A stretch of 42,349 bases of DNA from Caulobacter sp. 17J65-9 (lineage in GTDB: Bacteria > Pseudomonadota > Alphaproteobacteria > Caulobacterales > Caulobacteraceae), in the NCBI RefSeq assembly GCF_010975005.1, contig NZ_JAAIVC010000017.1:1-42349 (forward strand). Direction: 5' to 3'. How positions within the stretch are numbered: position 1 is the stretch's first letter; each line of letters opens with the position of its first letter. The position numbers were made by a program, and so were the translations under genes. A model generated the notes under the pieces. That model saw only the letters and a list, made by a program, of their open reading frames with translations, made no database searches and was not told where the DNA came from. Shown piece after piece: positions 1 to 8,050 of the stretch.

Positions 1-540
1 GCCGAGCCCTTCGTCATGCGCCCGCTCGCGCCGGCGCCGGTCGCCGCTCCGGCCCCCGCTGCGCTCGAAGCCGCGGCCGAGGCCGCGCCCGCCGCCGTCG
101 CGGAAGCGGTCGAAACGTCCGAGGACGACGAGCGTCCGCTGCGCGTGCTGGTCGTCGACGACCACGAGATCAACCGCCGCGCCGTGCAGCTGGTGCTGCA
201 GCCGCTGGGCGCCGACATCGCCACCGCCTCGCACGGCCGCATGGCCCTGGAGATGGCCGGGGCCGAAGCCTTCGACGTCATCTTCATGGACGTGCGCATG
301 CCGGAGATGGACGGCCGCGAAACCACGCGCCGCCTTCGCGCCGCCGCCGGCCCGAACCAGCACACCCCGGTGATCGCGGTGACCGCCGACACCGGCGACG
401 ACGACGTGGCCGCCTGCATGGCCGCGGGCATGACCTACTTCGTGTCCAAGCCGCTGGATCCGGCCCGCCTGCTGGGCGCCCTCTCCGAGGTCCTGTCCGG
501 GCCCGCCGAGGACGAGAGCGCCGATCGCGCCGTCGCCTGA
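1..540 (+). CDS. C-terminal receiver domain of a hybrid sensor histidine kinase (5' partial)
   Basis: The reading frame is open at the left edge, so the start lies outside the window; 179 codons plus a stop are visible. An Ala/Pro-rich linker of about 40 residues leads into a complete response-regulator receiver domain. That domain has the acidic pair in VVDDHE, the phospho-acceptor Asp in FMDVRMPEMDG, the conserved Thr in AVTAD and the Lys in SKPLD. No output domain follows. A receiver behind a low-complexity linker at the extreme C-terminus is typical of hybrid histidine kinases, where it takes part in a phosphorelay. The kinase part itself is not visible, so a stand-alone receiver protein with a long N-terminus remains possible. 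The gene ends at a strong hairpin terminator. Confidence 0.85.
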   Translation, partial: AEPFVMRPLAPAPVAAPAPAALEAAAEAAPAAVAEAVETSEDDERPLRVLVVDDHEINRRAVQLVLQPLGADIATASHGRMALEMAGAEAFDVIFMDVRMPEMDGRETTRRLRAAAGPNQHTPVIAVTADTGDDDVAACMAAGMTYFVSKPLDPARLLGALSEVLSGPAEDESADRAVA

Positions 541-559
541 ACCCCAAGACCTGAAAACA

Positions 560-591
560 AAAAGCCCCGCTTCTTACGAAGCGGGGCTTTT
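560..591. terminator. Bidirectional intrinsic terminator between the hybrid kinase and ilvE
   Basis: A perfect 14-bp stem (AAAAGCCCCGCTTC pairing with its complement) encloses a TTAC loop. A-tracts on one side and T-tracts on the other give each strand a U-tail. It lies 20 bases after the stop of the plus-strand gene and about 24 bases after the stop of the convergent minus-strand ilvE, so it can end both transcripts. Confidence 0.93.
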
Positions 592-614
592 CGCACTCAC
601 GAGGGATCGGTTCT

Positions 615-1508
615 TTAAGCGGCGACCGACTGGGCCTCGCGCCGCACCAGGCGGCTGTAGTCGTCCATCAGCGCCTTGGAGAGGGCGCCCGGGCTGAAGC
701 GGTACTCGCCGATCTCGGCGACCGGAGTGACCTCGGCGGCGGTGCCGGTGACGAAGCACTCGGTGAAGTCGGCCAGCTCCTCGGGGCGGATGTGGCGGAC
801 CACCACTTCCACGCCGCGGGCCTTGGCCAGCTCGATCACCGTCTGGCGGGTGATGCCGTCCAGGATGGCGTCGACCGGCGGGGTGTGGACCACGCCGTCC
901 TTGATGAAGAACACGTTGGCGCCGGTGGCCTCGGCCACGTAGCCGCGCCAGTCCAGCATCATCGCGTCGGCGTAGCCCTCACGCTCGGCGGCCATCTTGG
1001 AGATGGTGCAGATCATGTAGAGGCCGGCGGCCTTGGCGGCGCTGGGGGCGGTCAGCGGGTCCGGGCGGCGGAACTTCGCCCAGGCCAGGCGGATGCCCTT
1101 CATCTTGGTGGCTGCGTCGAAATAGCTCGGCCACTCCCACGCGGCGATCGCTACATGGATCTTCGAGTTCGGGGCCGAGACGCCGATCTGCTCGGCGCCG
1201 CGGAAGGCGACCGGGCGGATGTAGCAGTCGGTCAGGCCGGCGCGGGCGCAGGTGTCCTTGCAGGCCTGATCGATCTCGGCCACGCTATAAGGAATCTGGA
1301 AGTCCAGCATCTCCGCGGACCGGAACAGACGCTCGGTATGCTCCCGCAGCTTGAAGATCTCGCCGTTGTACATGCGCTCGCCCTCGAACACCGAGGAGCC
1401 GTAGTGCAGCGCGTGGGTCAGAACGTGGGTGTTCGCTTCGCGCCAGGGCACGAATTCGCCGTTCATCCAGATCCAGCCGTCACGATCGTCGAAAGGAACG
1501 AACGACAT
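615..1508 (-). CDS. ilvE: Branched-chain amino acid aminotransferase
   Basis: A PLP-dependent class IV aminotransferase of 297 residues, close to the usual length. It catalyses the last transamination in Leu, Ile and Val synthesis, using glutamate and 2-oxoglutarate. Visible marks are the N-terminal HALHYGSSVFEG motif, the probable PLP lysine K159 in PSAAKAAGLY, the segment GYADAMMLD, and the GITRQTVIELA and CFVTGTAAEVTPV signatures near the C-terminus. The ATG start has an AGGGAG ribosome site about 10 bases upstream. It is divergent from a two-component pair; some alphaproteobacteria place ilvE beside a PetRP-like pair (from memory). A D-amino acid aminotransferase is a less likely alternative, because the substrate-loop motifs fit IlvE. 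Confidence 0.93.
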   Translation of the reverse strand: MSFVPFDDRDGWIWMNGEFVPWREANTHVLTHALHYGSSVFEGERMYNGEIFKLREHTERLFRSAEMLDFQIPYSVAEIDQACKDTCARAGLTDCYIRPVAFRGAEQIGVSAPNSKIHVAIAAWEWPSYFDAATKMKGIRLAWAKFRRPDPLTAPSAAKAAGLYMICTISKMAAEREGYADAMMLDWRGYVAEATGANVFFIKDGVVHTPPVDAILDGITRQTVIELAKARGVEVVVRHIRPEELADFTECFVTGTAAEVTPVAEIGEYRFSPGALSKALMDDYSRLVRREAQSVAA

Positions 1509-1593
1509 TGAACGTTTTCTCCCTAATTCGGCCGGAGTTTAGACGCCTCTTTCCCGGACGCGTCAACCGCGCGGCTGTCCTCGGAGGCGAAAC

Positions 1594-2283
1594 GTGATCG
1601 GGTCGGAATCGGGTCAAAGACACCTGTTGGTGGTCGACGACGACGACCGCATCCGTGATCTCCTCAAGGAGTTCCTCACCCGCTCCGGCTTCCGGGTCAC
1701 CACCGCCGCCCACGCCGGTGCGGCGCGTCGTCTCATGGAGTTGCTCGACTTCGACCTCATCGTGCTGGACGTGATGATGCCGGGCGAGGACGGCTTCTCC
1801 CTGACCGCCTGGGTGCGCAGCCGCGGCGCCGCGCCGGTGCTGCTGCTGACCGCGCGCGGCCTCCCGCAGGACCGCATCGAGGGCCTGCGCCTGGGCGCCG
1901 ACGACTATCTGGGCAAGCCGTTCGAGCCGCAGGAACTGCTGCTGCGCATCGAGGCCATCCTGCGCCGCGCCGGTCCCAAGCCGACCGGTCCCAAGAGCGT
2001 CAAGCTGGGGTCCTACGACTTCGACCTGGAGCGGGCGGAACTGACCTGCGAGGGCACGCTGGTGCGCCTGACCGAGGCCGAGGCGCAGCTGCTGAAGCTG
2101 CTGGCCGTCAACGCCCACGCGGCGGTCGACCGGATCGACCTGGCCCGCGACAGCGCCGACGCCGCCGGCCGCGCCGTCGACGTCCAGGTCACCCGCCTGC
2201 GCCGCAAGATCGAGACCGATCCGCGCAACCCCCGCTACCTGCAAACGGTGCGCGGCGTGGGCTACATGCTCGCCCCCGACTGA
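1594..2283 (+). CDS. OmpR/PhoB-family response regulator
   Basis: A cytoplasmic DNA-binding response regulator of 229 residues. The receiver domain covers roughly residues 10-125, with the acidic cluster VVDDDD, phospho-acceptor D59 (IVLDVMMPGEDG), LLTARG and K108 in GKPF. A winged-helix output domain covers about 140-228 and ends in the usual RRKIE ... LQTVRGVGYML motif. The start is a GTG with a GGAGG ribosome site 8 bases upstream; no closer ATG is available. The stop overlaps the ATG of the downstream kinase by one base (TGATG), so the two form a translationally coupled pair. It resembles the PetR-type regulators of alphaproteobacteria, but the regulon cannot be read from the sequence. 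Confidence 0.92.
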   Translation: MIGSESGQRHLLVVDDDDRIRDLLKEFLTRSGFRVTTAAHAGAARRLMELLDFDLIVLDVMMPGEDGFSLTAWVRSRGAAPVLLLTARGLPQDRIEGLRLGADDYLGKPFEPQELLLRIEAILRRAGPKPTGPKSVKLGSYDFDLERAELTCEGTLVRLTEAEAQLLKLLAVNAHAAVDRIDLARDSADAAGRAVDVQVTRLRRKIETDPRNPRYLQTVRGVGYMLAPD

Positions 2284-3638
2284 TGCGCCTGCTACCCGCC
2301 CGCCTCTGGCCGCGCTTTCTGAAGCGGCGCCTGCCCTCCTCCCTGTGGGGGCGGGCGCTGCTGATCATCGTCCTGCCCGTCGCCCTGATGCAGGTGGCGG
2401 TCACCTGGGTGTTCTTCGACGCCCACTGGCAGACGGTGACCGCGCGCCTGTCGGAAGGCCTGGCGGGCGACATCGCCTGGGCGGTGGAGAGCTACAAGGA
2501 AGACCCGAGGCCAGAGAACCTGCGCGAGATCGCCGACCGGGCCGAGCGCTCCATGCAGCTGTCGATCGTGCTGCAGGAGGGCCGTAGCCTGCCCGGCGGC
2601 GGTCGGCGCCGGGGCTCCCTGTTCGGGGCGCTGGACCGCTCGCTGTCCCAGGCGCTGGATTCCCGGCTGGACGATCCGTTCTGGTTCGACGCCTCAGGCC
2701 GGCGCTATCCGGCCTATGTCGACATCCGCGTGCAGGTCCCGCACGGCGTGATGCGGATCATCGCCCCGCGTGAGCGGGCGGTGGCCACCCGCGGCCACAT
2801 CTTCCTGCTGTGGCTGGGCGGGGCGACCGTGCTTCTGACCACCGTCGCCATCCTGTTCATCCGCAACCAGGTGCGCGCCATCGAACGGCTGGCCTCGGCC
2901 GCCGACGCCTTCGGCCGCGGAGCGGAGGTCCCCGACTTCAAGCCGCACGGGGCCAAGGAGGTGCGCCAGGCCGCCCACGCCTTCCTGGACATGCGCGAGC
3001 GCATCCAGCGCCATTTCGAACAGCGCACGGCCCTGCTCGCCTCGGTCAGCCACGACCTGCGCACCCCGCTCACCCGCCTGAAGCTCGAACTCGCCCTGGC
3101 CGAGCCGTCGCGACGGGTGAACGACATGAAGCGCGACCTGGGCGAGATGGAGCACATGATCGACGAGTACCTCGCCTTCGCCCGCGGCGAGGGCGGCGAG
3201 ATGCTCGAGACCGTGGCGGTGCGCGACCTGATCGACGAGGTGGCCGAAGGCGCCCGCCGGGTCGGCGCGAGCGTCGAAGTCGAGGCCGATCCCGGCCTGG
3301 AGGCCACGCTGCGCCCCAACGCGGTCCGGCGCGCCTTGTCCAACCTGGTGATGAACGCCGCCGCCCACGGCGAGAAGATCCGCGTCGCGGCCCGCACCCT
3401 GCCCTCCGGCGGCGTGGAGTTCGCCGTCGACGACGACGGCCCGGGCATCGAGCCCGAGAACTACGAAGAGGCGTTCAAGCCGTTCTCGCGGCTGGACGAG
3501 GCGCGCAACCAGAACGTCAAGGGCGTGGGCCTGGGGCTGGCCATCGCGCGCGACGTGGCCCGGAGCCACGGCGGCGACGTCACCCTGGACCGCAGCAACA
3601 TGGGCGGCCTGCGCGCCCTGGTCCGCCTGCCCGGCTGA
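2283..3638 (+). CDS. EnvZ-like sensor histidine kinase
   Basis: Partner of the overlapping OmpR-type regulator. In 451 residues it has a first membrane helix at about 24-45, a periplasmic sensor region of some 125 residues, a second helix at about 172-193, a HAMP linker, and a dimerisation domain with phospho-acceptor H257 in SVSHDLRTPLTRLK. The ATP-binding domain carries the N box (NLVMNAAAHG), the G1 box (VDDDGPGI), an F box (FKPFSRLD) and the G2 box (GVGLGLAIARDVARSHGG). The EnvZ-like H-box and short periplasmic domain fit envelope or osmotic sensing, but the signal is unknown. No separate promoter is needed because the start overlaps the regulator's stop. Confidence 0.92.
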   Translation: MRLLPARLWPRFLKRRLPSSLWGRALLIIVLPVALMQVAVTWVFFDAHWQTVTARLSEGLAGDIAWAVESYKEDPRPENLREIADRAERSMQLSIVLQEGRSLPGGGRRRGSLFGALDRSLSQALDSRLDDPFWFDASGRRYPAYVDIRVQVPHGVMRIIAPRERAVATRGHIFLLWLGGATVLLTTVAILFIRNQVRAIERLASAADAFGRGAEVPDFKPHGAKEVRQAAHAFLDMRERIQRHFEQRTALLASVSHDLRTPLTRLKLELALAEPSRRVNDMKRDLGEMEHMIDEYLAFARGEGGEMLETVAVRDLIDEVAEGARRVGASVEVEADPGLEATLRPNAVRRALSNLVMNAAAHGEKIRVAARTLPSGGVEFAVDDDGPGIEPENYEEAFKPFSRLDEARNQNVKGVGLGLAIARDVARSHGGDVTLDRSNMGGLRALVRLPG

Positions 3639-3712
3639 TCACTTTTCAGGGACAGACCCTAGGCGCGGAACCGATCGCCCTCATCTCAGGGTGAGCGCTT
3701 TCGGAGGCTTCC

Positions 3713-4204
3713 ATGCGCAGCGTCGTGTTCGCCGCCGCCCTCACCCTTCTCGCCGGCCCCGCCCTGGCCGCCGCCCCGCCGGTCTCGGAGGTCACCGTCT
3801 CGATCGGCCCCAAGCTGCAGGCCAAGGCCGAGGGGGAATACGGCGTCGCCGACGTCAAGCAGCTCGCCGCCGAACTGGAGACCGACGTGGAAAACGCGCT
3901 CCGCCGCGGCGGGCGCCTGACCGACCACGGCGGCGGGCGGATGGAGCTGGTGCTGGTAGACGCCGTCCCGAACCTGCCGACCGCCCAGCAACTGACCGCC
4001 ACCCCCTGGCTCACCCGGCGCGGGGTCGGGACCGGCGGCGCGGCGATCGAAGGCCGGCTGATCGGCGCCGACGGCAAGACCACTCCGATCGCCTACAAGT
4101 GGTACCAGACCGACATCCGCTTCTCTTACGGTGCGGGCACCTGGACCGACGCCGGCTACGCCTTCGACAAGTTCGCGGACCGCGTGGCGCGCGGCGAGTA
4201 CTGA
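3713..4204 (+). CDS. Secreted protein of unknown function, copy A of a tandem pair
   Basis: I do not recognise a named family. The protein has 163 residues and begins with a typical Sec signal peptide (MRSVVFAAALTLLAGPALAA, cleavage near residue 20), so the mature form should be periplasmic. The best conserved segment is ELVLVDAVPN-PT, followed by a glycine-rich stretch, EGRLIGADGK and PIAYKWY. A CGGAGG ribosome site precedes the ATG. The gene at 4313 encodes a clear homologue in the same order and with the same core motifs, so the pair arose by tandem duplication. The C-terminal FDKFADRVARG helix is also shared. Confidence 0.82.
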   Translation: MRSVVFAAALTLLAGPALAAAPPVSEVTVSIGPKLQAKAEGEYGVADVKQLAAELETDVENALRRGGRLTDHGGGRMELVLVDAVPNLPTAQQLTATPWLTRRGVGTGGAAIEGRLIGADGKTTPIAYKWYQTDIRFSYGAGTWTDAGYAFDKFADRVARGEY

Positions 4205-4312
4205 GCGGTTACCTCGACGCACTAAAGGCTTGGCGATTTTTGACGCGCCCCCTCTGGCGAAGTCGCGCGCGACACCTAACTCTCATGGTCTAGCTTCACC
4301 GGAGCCGCCCCC

Positions 4313-4828
4313 ATGAGCCTCCCCGTGCGCAAGTTCGCTCTCGCCGCCGCCCTGATCTTCTCCGCCGCCCCCGCCTTCGCCCAGTCGGACCGCGCGGCCG
4401 TGGCCGACGTCACCGTCTCGGTCAGCCCCGAGCTGCGCGAGAAGGCCGACGAATACGGGGCCAAGGAGATCGAAGGCCTGGCCGCCGACCTGGAAGCCGA
4501 CGTCGAGAAGGCCCTGGCCCGCAAGGGGCGGCTCTCGGGCGCCGCGGACACCGGCGCGGACCGGCTGGAACTGGTGCTGGTCGACGCCGTCCCCAACCGG
4601 CCGACCCTGGAGCAGCTGAAGGACAAGCCCGGCCTGTCGATGGCCAGCATCAGCATCGGCGGCGCCGAGATCAAAGGCCGACTGGTCCACGCCGACGGCA
4701 CCAGCACGCCGGTTGCCTACAAGTGGTACGACCACACCCTCACCGACGTCGTCGGCGCCGGGGTCTGGTCCACCGCCCAGACGGCCTTCGACCGCTTCGC
4801 CGACAAGGTCTCCAAGGGCGACCTCTGA
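4313..4828 (+). CDS. Secreted protein of unknown function, copy B of a tandem pair
   Basis: A 171-residue homologue of the preceding gene. It has a signal peptide ending near FAQSD, the shared core LELVLVDAVPNRPT, the segment SISIGGAEIKGRLVHADG, PVAYKWYDH and a C-terminal FDRFADKVSKGDL helix. About 108 bases separate the two genes, so each could have its own promoter; a CCGGAG ribosome site lies before this ATG. Copy B has an intact GLSMASISIGG segment where copy A is degenerate (PWLTRRGVGTGG), so B may be closer to the ancestral form. The role is unknown, but export to the periplasm is likely. Confidence 0.82.
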   Translation: MSLPVRKFALAAALIFSAAPAFAQSDRAAVADVTVSVSPELREKADEYGAKEIEGLAADLEADVEKALARKGRLSGAADTGADRLELVLVDAVPNRPTLEQLKDKPGLSMASISIGGAEIKGRLVHADGTSTPVAYKWYDHTLTDVVGAGVWSTAQTAFDRFADKVSKGDL

Positions 4829-4863
4829 CCCTCGCGCCCGCCTCCCGCGCCCGCTCAGGCCGT

Positions 4864-4871
4864 GCTAGTCA
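4864..4871 (+). promoter_or_regulatory. Candidate -10 box of ubiA (leaderless-type)
   Basis: GCTAGTCA resembles the Caulobacter vegetative -10 consensus GCTANAWC. It sits 9-10 bases before the ubiA ATG at 4881, so transcription would begin at or just before the start codon. No Shine-Dalgarno sequence is present. A convincing -35 element is not visible. Confidence 0.4.
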
Positions 4872-4880
4872 GCGCGCGTG

Positions 4881-5813
4881 ATGACCGACACCGTCCTGCC
4901 CGACGCGCGCCCGGCCAACTGGGTCGACCGCCACGCGCCTGAGCGCCTGAAGCCCTGGCTCAAGCTCGGCCGGTTCGACCGGCCGATCGGCATCTGGCTG
5001 CTGATGCTGCCGGGCTGGCAGGGCGTCGCCCTGGCCGCGGCCGAGCACGGCCGGATCATGGACTGGCGCACCTGGCTTCCGCTGATGCTGGCCTTCGCGG
5101 TCGGCGCGGCGCTGATGCGCGCGGCCGGCTGCGCCTACAACGACATCGTCGACCGCGACTTCGACGCCAAGGTCGCCCGCACGGCCGACCGGCCGATCCC
5201 GTCGGGCCGCATCAGCGTCAAGCAGGCCTGGGCCTTCGTGGCCGCCTGCTGCCTGCTCAGCCTGCTCATCCTGCTGGCGCTGAACCCCTTCACCATCGCG
5301 CTGGGCGTCGGCTCACTGCTGCTGGTCGCCGGCTATCCGTTCATGAAGCGGATCACCTGGTGGCCGCAGGCGTGGCTGGGCCTGACCTTCAACTGGGGCG
5401 CGCTGATGGGCTATGCGGCCATGACCGGCGAGCTCACCCTGCCGGCCCTGCTGCTGTACGCCTCGGGCATCTTCTGGACGCTCGGCTACGACACCATCTA
5501 CGCCCTGCAGGACATCGAGGACGACGCCCTGGTCGGCGTGAAGTCGACCGCGCGGCGGCTGGGCCGCGCGGCTCCGCAGGGCATCCTGGCCTTCTACATG
5601 CTGGCGTCCCTGCTGGCCGTGAGCGTCTGGCTGCCGGCCAAGCTGGGCCCGCTGTTCTTCCCCCCCTTCGCCCTGTTCGCCATGCACCTGTCCAACCAGG
5701 TGCGCCGTCTGAAGCTCGACGATCCGGCCCTGGCGCTGAAGCTTTTCAAGTCGAATCGGGGCGCGGGCCTGCTATTGTTCGCGGCCTTGGCGGCGGGGGC
5801 CTTCAAGGGATGA
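4881..5813 (+). CDS. ubiA: 4-hydroxybenzoate polyprenyltransferase
   Basis: Inner-membrane prenyltransferase that joins the polyprenyl tail to 4-hydroxybenzoate, the first committed membrane step of ubiquinone synthesis. The 310-residue protein shows the first Asp-rich motif NDIVDRDFDAKVARTADRP, the second motif in YALQDIEDDALVGVKSTARRLG, and about eight hydrophobic helices, all as expected for UbiA. The ATG at 4881 is preferred over the GTG immediately before it. No ribosome site is visible and a GCTAGTC box lies just upstream, so the message may be leaderless. The stop is followed almost at once by a lipoprotein gene. A COQ4-type ubiquinone gene lies about 9 kb away but is not linked. Confidence 0.94.
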   Translation: MTDTVLPDARPANWVDRHAPERLKPWLKLGRFDRPIGIWLLMLPGWQGVALAAAEHGRIMDWRTWLPLMLAFAVGAALMRAAGCAYNDIVDRDFDAKVARTADRPIPSGRISVKQAWAFVAACCLLSLLILLALNPFTIALGVGSLLLVAGYPFMKRITWWPQAWLGLTFNWGALMGYAAMTGELTLPALLLYASGIFWTLGYDTIYALQDIEDDALVGVKSTARRLGRAAPQGILAFYMLASLLAVSVWLPAKLGPLFFPPFALFAMHLSNQVRRLKLDDPALALKLFKSNRGAGLLLFAALAAGAFKG

Positions 5814-5824
5814 GGAGCGCGCGC

Positions 5825-6664
5825 ATGAGCTTCGTCCGGTTTTCCCGCGTGGCCGCCCTGGCCGCGGTCGGCCTGGTCCTGACCGTCGGCGGGTGCAAGC
5901 GCAAGGAAGACAAGGCGGAGACGCCCACTCCGGCCCAGCCCGGCGTGGCCTCTGCGGTGGTGACCCCGGCCGAAGCGGCCGCGCCGTTCAGCTACAAGAC
6001 CACCTCGCCCGACGCCCAGGTCGAACTGACCCTGCCCGCCTCGCTGAAGGCCCAGCCCGACCTGCACGCCCAGCTCTACGCGGCGGGCGTGAAGGACCTG
6101 AAGGCCTTCGCCGAGGGCGCGGCGGCCGAGCGCAGCGAAATGGCCGAGGAGGGCGTGAGCGGCCCGCCCTACGCGCGCGGCCTCGCCTGGTCGACCTCGG
6201 CCGAGACCTCCAAGCTGCTCAGCCTGGAGAAGAAGGAATACGAATACGCCGGCGGCGCCCACTCCAACTCCGCCTACGGGGCGCTGATCTGGGACAAGGC
6301 GATGAAGCGCGGCGTCGCGCCGGCCGCCCTGTTGCGCAAGGACGCCGACTTCGCCCGCCTGGACGCGGCCCTGTGCGCCGCCGTCACGCGCGCCAAGACC
6401 GAGCGTCCCGGCGCCATGCCGCTGGGCGGCGAGATGTGGACCTGCCCGAAGTGGCGCGAGTCGACCTTCGTGCTCGCCCCCTCCAACCAGGCCGGCAAGG
6501 CCGGCGGCCTGATCTTCCTGTTCCCGCCCTACGCGATCGGGCCCTATGCGGAAGGCGCCTACGAGGTCACCGTTCCCTACGAGGTGTTCGCGCCCTACCT
6601 GGCGCCGGCCTACGCCGACGAGTTCGCCGGCGCGCCGGTGCTGCGGACCGCCGAGACGGGCTGA
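5825..6664 (+). CDS. DUF3298/RsiV-like lipoprotein
   Basis: The start at 5825 is chosen because an AGGAG site lies 7 bases upstream; an earlier ATG at 5810 overlaps the ubiA stop and has no such site. The 279-residue product begins with a lipoprotein signal, lipobox V-G-G-C near residue 23, then a charged, Pro-rich linker. The body has the N-terminal segment seen beside DUF3298 domains (DAQVELTLP ... YEYAGGAHSN) and the C-terminal motif FLFPPYAIGPYAEGAYEVTVPYEVF, which is characteristic of DUF3298, the lysozyme-binding fold of the RsiV anti-sigma factor. No sigma factor or anti-sigma helix is present, so a role in envelope or lysozyme-like inhibition is only an inference. Confidence 0.85.
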   Translation: MSFVRFSRVAALAAVGLVLTVGGCKRKEDKAETPTPAQPGVASAVVTPAEAAAPFSYKTTSPDAQVELTLPASLKAQPDLHAQLYAAGVKDLKAFAEGAAAERSEMAEEGVSGPPYARGLAWSTSAETSKLLSLEKKEYEYAGGAHSNSAYGALIWDKAMKRGVAPAALLRKDADFARLDAALCAAVTRAKTERPGAMPLGGEMWTCPKWRESTFVLAPSNQAGKAGGLIFLFPPYAIGPYAEGAYEVTVPYEVFAPYLAPAYADEFAGAPVLRTAETG

Positions 6665-6690
6665 CGCGCTTCCCGGCCGCGCTGCGGCGG

Positions 6691-6698
6691 GCTAAAGC
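6691..6698 (+). promoter_or_regulatory. Candidate -10 box of the HAD hydrolase gene (leaderless-type)
   Basis: GCTAAAGC matches GCTANAWC at seven of eight positions and ends 6 bases before the ATG at 6705. No ribosome site intervenes. This spacing would place the transcript start at the start codon. Confidence 0.4.
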
Positions 6699-6704
6699 GC
6701 GCCC

Positions 6705-7403
6705 ATGACGCTGACCACCATCGGCTTCGACGCCGACGACACCCTCTGGCACAACGAGAGCCTGTTCCGCCTGACCGAGGAGCGGTTCACCGAGCTGCTG
6801 TCGGAGTGGGCCGATCCGAACACGCTGGCCGCGCGCCTGCTGGAGACGGAGAAGCGCAATCTCAAGGTCTATGGCTACGGGGTGAAGGGCTTCACCCTGT
6901 CGATGATCGAGACCGCCATGGAGCTGACCGAGGGCCGCGCGCCGGCCTCGGTGATCCAGGCCATCCTGCGCGCCGGACGCGACATGCTGGCCCACCCGGT
7001 CGAGACCCTGCCCGGCGTGCGCGAGACGCTGGAGAGCCTGGCCGACCGCTGGCGGCTGGTGCTGATCACCAAGGGCGACCTGTTCCACCAGGAGCAGAAG
7101 GTGGCCCAGTCGGGCCTGGGCGAGTTGTTCGCCGCCGTCGAGATCGTCAGCGAGAAGGACGCCTCCACCTACGCCCGCCTGTTCGCCCGCCACGGCGACG
7201 GGGCCGAGAAGGCGATGATGGTCGGAAATTCGGTGAAGTCCGACATCCTGCCGGCCGTCGAGGTCGGGGCCTGGGGGGCCTACATCCCCTACCACACCAC
7301 CTGGGAACTGGAGCGCGCCGAGCCGCCGCTGGACAGCCCGCGCTACATCCAGCTGGAGCGCATCGACCAGGTGCCGGCCCTGGTGGAGCGGATCGTCGGC
7401 TGA
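6705..7403 (+). CDS. HAD-superfamily hydrolase
   Basis: A cytoplasmic phosphatase-like enzyme of 232 residues. All four HAD motifs are visible: motif I FDADDTLW with nucleophile D9 and acid/base D11, motif II LVLITKGD, the motif III lysine in HQEQKVAQSGL, and motif IV MVGNSVKSDILPA. The helical cap lies between motifs I and II (roughly residues 20-90), placing it with the subfamily I phosphoglycolate-phosphatase-like enzymes. The substrate cannot be told from sequence. It follows the DUF3298 gene by 40 bases but has its own candidate promoter and lacks a Shine-Dalgarno site. Confidence 0.88.
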   Translation: MTLTTIGFDADDTLWHNESLFRLTEERFTELLSEWADPNTLAARLLETEKRNLKVYGYGVKGFTLSMIETAMELTEGRAPASVIQAILRAGRDMLAHPVETLPGVRETLESLADRWRLVLITKGDLFHQEQKVAQSGLGELFAAVEIVSEKDASTYARLFARHGDGAEKAMMVGNSVKSDILPAVEVGAWGAYIPYHTTWELERAEPPLDSPRYIQLERIDQVPALVERIVG

Positions 7404-7437
7404 GGCTTGCGCGGCGCCGCCCGCCGTGCGGTGATCG

Positions 7438-7454
7438 CCCCCCTATCGGGGGGG
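7438..7454 (+). promoter_or_regulatory. C/G-run hairpin covering the ribosome site of the 7459 gene
   Basis: Six C bases, a TATC loop and a run of seven G bases form a short strong hairpin ending 4 bases before the ATG. The G-run is the only plausible ribosome-binding sequence, so the hairpin would hide it. It could also be the 3' end signal of the upstream HAD gene, although there is no T-tract. Confidence 0.4.
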
Positions 7455-7458
7455 ACCG

Positions 7459-7965
7459 ATGAAGATGCAGACCCGTAGAAACCGTTCAGGAGCCGTATGC
7501 GCGGCAGCGCTCTTCGCCTGCATGTGCGCGCCCGCGTCGGCTCAGGAACGCGAGGACGCCTGGCAGGCCCAGATCCAGCAGACCTCGGGCGCTTGGGCGC
7601 CGTTCAAATGGGAAAGCATCCCCACGCCTGAAGCCGTGAAGGGCCTCTATGGCCAGATCGGCCACTGGTCGGCGACCTTCGAATGCGTGATCGAACCCAC
7701 CCTGGCGCTCGGGGAATGCGCGGTCGCAAGCGCCGACCCGCCGGGCGTCCCGGCGGAAGTTCTCCGGGCTTCCCACGAGCGCTCGGCCGCGCTGCGCGCC
7801 CTGCTCCCGTCTTTCCGAGCTCCGCCGCAATTGACGGACGGCGGTTTGACAGCCGGACGTCTCGTCAAGGTGCTGGTGTTCGCTACGCCGGACGGCTTGC
7901 CGCGTTTGAAGCAACCGTCGTTCGGCCCGATCTCCGCCACCAAGAAGAGCGACCGCCTCCAGTAA
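7459..7965 (+). CDS. Secreted protein with a TonB-C-terminal-like domain
   Basis: A 168-residue product with a signal peptide (basic start, hydrophobic core, cleavage near ASAQ at about residue 29). The segment from about residue 65 to 145 follows the pattern of the TonB C-terminal fold seen in many alphaproteobacterial proteins: a Cys-containing strand (FECVIEP), a short turn and second Cys (GECAVASADPPG), a helix, and a final strand (VKVLVFATP). There is no transmembrane anchor or Pro-rich spacer after the signal, so it is not a classical energy transducer. The assignment rests on pattern resemblance only. The role is unknown. Confidence 0.65.
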   Translation: MKMQTRRNRSGAVCAAALFACMCAPASAQEREDAWQAQIQQTSGAWAPFKWESIPTPEAVKGLYGQIGHWSATFECVIEPTLALGECAVASADPPGVPAEVLRASHERSAALRALLPSFRAPPQLTDGGLTAGRLVKVLVFATPDGLPRLKQPSFGPISATKKSDRLQ

Positions 7966-8050
7966 CGAGCCCGGAATGGGTAGCCGCGCCTGCAGCATCC
8001 GGTTGCGAGCCGCGCGGGCACGGCGGATTATCGCCGTTCAGGAGCCGCCC

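Noticed and set aside
3650-3663. CAGGGACAGACCCT, resembling fragments seen around REP-associated sequences
   Set aside because: Only one copy was noticed in the window and it is an imperfect palindrome; not enough to call a repeat.
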